A stretch of DNA of 64,000 nt from Pseudocitrobacter faecalis (GTDB lineage Bacteria; Pseudomonadota; Gammaproteobacteria; Enterobacterales; Enterobacteriaceae). The DNA is taken from assembly GCA_003315335.1 (NCBI GenBank), contig QNRL01000011.1:91128-155127 (forward strand). The letters run 5' to 3'. The notes beneath the pieces were generated by a model. It searched no databases, was not told where the DNA came from, and was given only the letters and a program-made list of their open reading frames with translations. Positions within the stretch are counted from its first letter, which is position 1. Every line of letters begins with the position of its first letter. A program made the position numbers and the translations under genes. Shown here piece by piece: positions 60,540 to 64,000 of this stretch.

Positions 60540-63203
60540 TTATGCTCTGAGGCCATGCTTTTTGCGCCAATATTTGCGATACGCAACGTAGCCTGAAAGA
60601 TAGTGTCCGACATCGTCAATTCTGACATGCATTCGATGATGCCGAATGAAAAAGCTGCCTTTTATACGATCCGGTTTTTTGAAAAACATCGCAATTTCTG
60701 GCCAGAAAAAACCATTTGCCAGGTAGCGCGCGCGTGCTTCAAGCGCCACCTTAAATTTGCCGATGTCGAAACCGTCAAGTAATTGTTTATGCTCTGAGTT
60801 CGCGAGTCGGTCGATCATCCGCTCTGCCGCCATCATCAATTCCAGTAGGGTTGGATAGGTCGTCACCCTGTTAATAACGAAATCAAGATGATCGCGAACG
60901 TTATCCAGACCAAATTTATAGTAACGCGCTAATGGGCGATAAAGGGTAAGTTCATTGACGCCGTAGCCCATCCAGTGATCGTGCGCTTGCCAGTGTTTCT
61001 GAGCGATAAAATGATCCATCGCCCGCTCAACAATGGCCAGCCAACGAGGCTCACGGGTTAGCCCATATAGACGCATTAACGCAAAAGTGGCTTCTCCATC
61101 ATAGTAAATGGTTCTGTGTTCGGCCTTAAGGGAGAGATCGTGCGCATTATAGACATGGTTAAATCCCCCCGTTTCTGCAATTTGCATGTAACTGATGCCG
61201 TTCGCCAGTCGCTGCATTTGCGGTAAATAACGCTTATCTCCTGAGACCTCAGTATATTTAGCAAAAGCGAGAATACTGACAGCATTCCCACCCAGTTTGA
61301 TTTCGTTTCCTTCATCGATCAGAAAATCGGCATGACTTCCATCGGATAGCGTTCGGGTCTGAATCAACTCGGTAGACAAATAGGCTAACGCACGCTCTAC
61401 CGTACGAAACTGTTCTGGATCCCGCGTCACTTCCCATCCTTCGAGCAGCGCGTAGGTTGATCCTGCATGGCGAACGGTGTTGTAGCCTTTGATGGGTTTA
61501 TCGAAACAGGGATGCCATCCGTACTGGTAGCGGCCTGTCTCAAGCGCCTGACGTTGAAGGTAATCAGCAGAAGAAAATATCATCGGATCGAGTTCATCCT
61601 GCCAATGTGGCAGTTTTCGATAACCGGAACGTTTACCCTGGGGCTCGATGGGATAGGCCTGTTGGCCATCGGTAAACAAGCTACGCGTGGTGAAACGCCA
61701 GAGCAGTTGCTCAGAATGTGCAGGCCATTGCAGCTCATAACCAAATTTCTTACGGGAAAAACTCGCCAGATTGATAGGATTGGGCGTCGCAACCCCCTCC
61801 GTCTGTTGATACAACAAAACGTTAGCGAGGATTTCCTGTTCCAGCATGGCGTGCTGAAAGCGATAATCGAAACTCAGGCCAAAGCGGAAATAATTGCGTT
61901 TCGTTTTGCTCAGTTTCGCCTGCAGGGCTGCCCAGGTTAGCGTTTCGATCTTATCGACGATGTCCACCCGTAGCCAAATCGGTGTAGTTGCCTGGGTATC
62001 TTGCCAATCCTGCAATGCCAAAATCCCTTTGAGCCAGGCTTTGTCCAGTGTATCTGCCTGTACACATAGCGTGTGGGCGCGTTCTTTACCGTTACAAACA
62101 CTGAGAAAAAGTACACACTCCGGGAAGGGGGCTGGGTGAGCCGGCACATTCAGCCGATCGAGTTCGCTTCGCGCCTGGCTAATCAAATGGTTGAGAGACA
62201 TCGTATTAATCTCACCGTGCGTTAAAAAAAGATCATAAATAAAGTTTCTGGCTTCCTGCGACAATAAGGGGTTGCCAGGTAAAGCCTGAAGCGTTTCTTT
62301 TGTCTGGATGAACAAGCGCCGTGGAGCAGATACACCTCGTTTGATCATGTTGGTGTATCGATTTAAATAAAGGGCAAGGATATTATGCTTTTCATCTATG
62401 TTCAGATGCGGTTGTGCCATGACAAAATCGTAGGCTGAAAGGTATATCATTACCGCTTCTTTAGGACTGGTACCCTTAGCGGCTAAAGAAATATCATCAG
62501 CTTCATTAATGAAATAATACTTTTTACGATTTCCCAGGATGGCGATATTGCGGGCTACACAATACATCTTCATCATGAACCAATTATCTTCTCTGATATG
62601 TATCTGTTCAGGGAAACGGATATGATTCTTCTTTATCAAATCTGTTTTGAGAAGTTTTCCAAATACGGTTAATGAACGATAAAGCTTTGTCTGAATGAAG
62701 GTCAGACCCTTTATGCTCTGTTCATAATGAAAGGCAGAATAGCTGATAGCACGCCGGCTACCCTCCGCTCTGAAATAGGGCATGCATACCATATCAATGG
62801 TAGTATCGGTTTGCGCAAAGCCAAGTGCATCTGAAAGTGTATGAGGGGTAATATAATCATCAGAGTCGATGAATAATGTCCATCTGCCGGTTGCGACTTC
62901 CAGACCATGGTTTCTTGGCATGGCGGCGCCCCCTGAATTCACGTTCCTTTTAAGGATGATAATGTTGGGAAAGTCGCAAACATAACGCAGAAGAACATTG
63001 TAGCTTTCATCCGTTGAGCAATCATCTATTAAGATGAGTTCTATATTATATTTTTCGTAGTCTGATTGCTTTAGCTTAGTTAAACAACGCGCGATCGCTT
63101 CCGCTCGATTGTAGACAGGAATAATAATTGAAACTTCTGGCTGCTGAGAGGTTTCTCTCTTTATTATATCTTGAGTAAAGTCGGATGATCCTCCCGGCAA
63201 CAT
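60540..63203 (-). CDS. Two-domain glycosyltransferase (GT2 plus alpha/alpha-barrel domain)
   Basis: About 887 residues from MLPGGSSDFTQD at 63203, which has a GGGAG site six bases upstream; an ATG five codons earlier is in frame. The N-terminal third is a GT-A family 2 transferase: VSIIIPVYNRAEAIARC, LIDDCSTDES and the metal motif FIDSDDYITP. The middle part resembles wall-teichoic-type polymerase extensions. The C-terminal part (about 590-850) is helical with LGGNAVSILAFAKY and IYYDGEATFALMRLYG, like a glucuronyl-epimerase or (alpha/alpha) barrel fold. It lies 22 bases upstream of lapG and shares its strand, so it may modify the secreted proteins or make an associated polymer. Substrate unknown. 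Confidence 0.78.
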   Translation of the reverse strand: MLPGGSSDFTQDIIKRETSQQPEVSIIIPVYNRAEAIARCLTKLKQSDYEKYNIELILIDDCSTDESYNVLLRYVCDFPNIIILKRNVNSGGAAMPRNHGLEVATGRWTLFIDSDDYITPHTLSDALGFAQTDTTIDMVCMPYFRAEGSRRAISYSAFHYEQSIKGLTFIQTKLYRSLTVFGKLLKTDLIKKNHIRFPEQIHIREDNWFMMKMYCVARNIAILGNRKKYYFINEADDISLAAKGTSPKEAVMIYLSAYDFVMAQPHLNIDEKHNILALYLNRYTNMIKRGVSAPRRLFIQTKETLQALPGNPLLSQEARNFIYDLFLTHGEINTMSLNHLISQARSELDRLNVPAHPAPFPECVLFLSVCNGKERAHTLCVQADTLDKAWLKGILALQDWQDTQATTPIWLRVDIVDKIETLTWAALQAKLSKTKRNYFRFGLSFDYRFQHAMLEQEILANVLLYQQTEGVATPNPINLASFSRKKFGYELQWPAHSEQLLWRFTTRSLFTDGQQAYPIEPQGKRSGYRKLPHWQDELDPMIFSSADYLQRQALETGRYQYGWHPCFDKPIKGYNTVRHAGSTYALLEGWEVTRDPEQFRTVERALAYLSTELIQTRTLSDGSHADFLIDEGNEIKLGGNAVSILAFAKYTEVSGDKRYLPQMQRLANGISYMQIAETGGFNHVYNAHDLSLKAEHRTIYYDGEATFALMRLYGLTREPRWLAIVERAMDHFIAQKHWQAHDHWMGYGVNELTLYRPLARYYKFGLDNVRDHLDFVINRVTTYPTLLELMMAAERMIDRLANSEHKQLLDGFDIGKFKVALEARARYLANGFFWPEIAMFFKKPDRIKGSFFIRHHRMHVRIDDVGHYLSGYVAYRKYWRKKHGLRA

Positions 63204-63640
63204 GATATTCTCCCTCATATCAACATTTATTCATTTCCATCCCGGAAGACTTTAATCTCTCATGGTTCTGGAGAGAAAGCTATTTTTCTTACGAATATTG
63301 ACTCTAAGTGATGCACAGCTCACGAAGCGCATATGACGCATGCGGCTGTTGCACCAGGCGATGTTAATTGGATGAAAGGCGTCTTCGCATCCATCATACC
63401 GTAGTGAAACCAGAGCGGTAGTATCGCAGTCGCCTGATGGTTTGCTCGCAGCACATGTGTAGATACCTGAAAGGCTCTCTTACTATATAGAGTAGGTAGA
63501 AGTATGAGGAAAAGACTGGCATCTGATTTTATCGGGTAATAAGGAGAAAGGGCCGATTATCCGGTCAGGGAAACTGGCAATTAAGTCTTTTTGTGGATAA
63601 CTCTGTTGATAAATAGGTATAACAGCGTCTTTTGCTGTGG
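63204..63640. other. Gap between glycosyltransferase gene and rRNA promoters
   Basis: About 430 bases without a convincing gene. It must contain the promoter of the minus-strand Lap locus and, at its right end, the Fis/UP-element region of the rRNA operon. An AAATAGGTATAACAG-type AT stretch lies near 63610. Nothing else recognised. Confidence 0.5.
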
Positions 63641-63676
63641 ATTTCGTCAGTCAGTAAAATTAGCGCAAATTAGGGG

Positions 63677-63704
63677 TTGCAGGCTCGCTATAACTCCCTA
63701 TAAT
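63677..63704 (+). promoter_or_regulatory. Ribosomal RNA operon promoter P1
   Basis: -35 TTGCAG and -10 TATAAT with a 16-base spacer; the discriminator GCGCTCCCACTGACACGG is typical of growth-rate-controlled rrn P1 promoters (GC-rich after the -10). The surrounding AACTCCCTATAATGCG is identical in style to E. coli rrn P1. Confidence 0.93.
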
Positions 63705-63796
63705 GCGCTCCCACTGACACGGAACAACGGCTTCCAGGCCACCGAGTTAGCAGGCTTCCTTCGGGAACGCCGCCAGAGAAAAGCGAAAATAAGCGC

Positions 63797-63824
63797 TTGA
63801 CTCTGAAGGAGGAAAGCGTATTAT
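63797..63824 (+). promoter_or_regulatory. Ribosomal RNA operon promoter P2
   Basis: -35 TTGACT and -10 TATTAT separated by 16 bases, about 120 bases after P1, the standard enteric spacing. Followed by GCGCACC and the rRNA leader. Confidence 0.92.
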
Positions 63825-64000
63825 GCGCACCTCGCAACGGTGAGCTTAATGCCGCGTTGCACTGCTCTTTAACAATTTATCAGACAATCTGTGTGGGCAC
63901 TCAACGATACGGATTCTTAACGTCGCAAGACGATAAATGAATACCAAGTCTCTGAGTGAACACGTAATTCATTACGAAGTTTAATTCACGAGCATCAAAC
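63825..64000 (+). ncRNA. Leader of a 16S-23S-5S rRNA operon
   Basis: Contains the antitermination element boxA TGCTCTTTAACA (63863-63874) and the conserved leader segments ATTTATCAGACAATCTGTGT and GAATACCAAGTCTCTGAGTG. The end of the window, AATTCACGAGCATCAAAC, is the sequence normally found just before the mature 16S 5' end, which would start within roughly 10-30 bases beyond 64000. Confidence 0.93.

Overview
The window comes from a gamma-proteobacterium of the family Enterobacteriaceae. Most housekeeping proteins (ActP, Acs, GltP, FdhF, the Phn proteins, ProP) are close to full-length counterparts I know from Escherichia coli, and the gene order matches the 92-93 minute region of E. coli with blocks removed. 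The nrf operon and yjcO (around gltP), the als/rpi block (between yjcS and yjdP) and crfC-yjcZ (before proP) are all absent. The gene content and two REP-like repeat families fit Enterobacter, Lelliottia, Leclercia, Kosakonia or a near relative better than E. coli itself. I cannot fix the genus from sequence reading alone.

Layout. 1-3.0 kb: the acetate module acs-yjcH-actP (minus strand, actP cut by the window edge). 3.4-7.1 kb: gltP and the selenocysteine gene fdhF with its sigma-54 promoter. 7.2-14.2 kb: the mdtNOP efflux operon, ytcA and the alkyl sulfatase yjcS. 14.4-26.1 kb: yjdP and a complete phnCDEFGHIJKLMNOP carbon-phosphorus lyase operon with a Pho box, interrupted twice by arrays of a GC-rich palindromic repeat. 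26.1-32.3 kb: yjdN, yjdM, a KdgT permease, proP and a pitB phosphate transporter.

32.4-45.3 kb is an accessory island. It carries three thymidylate-kinase-like P-loop proteins, a polysaccharide-type flippase, a hypothetical protein, a YtfJ paralogue, paralogues of LptF and LptG, and a convergent block encoding a serine-palmitoyltransferase-like enzyme, an acyl carrier protein, an NAD-dependent reductase and a fatty-acyl-AMP ligase. A divergent large GNAT-like acyltransferase ends the island. The last five genes match the set known for bacterial ceramide synthesis in Caulobacter. My reading is a self-contained sphingolipid synthesis, phosphorylation and export island in an enterobacterium.

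45.4-63.2 kb, all minus strand, is a Lap-type surface-protein system. It has a type I secretion system (HlyD-like, ABC transporter, TolC-like), two paralogous cargo proteins with a LapA-type retention module and a TAAG cleavage site at the same residues, a small conserved protein, the degenerate c-di-GMP receptor LapD, the periplasmic protease LapG and a large two-domain glycosyltransferase. The two cargo proteins are exceptional: most of the passenger is an uninterrupted Asp-Thr dipeptide repeat (about 187 and 143 repeats), and no RTX or Ig-like repeats are visible. The window ends in the P1/P2 promoters and boxA leader of a ribosomal RNA operon whose 16S gene begins just beyond base 64000.
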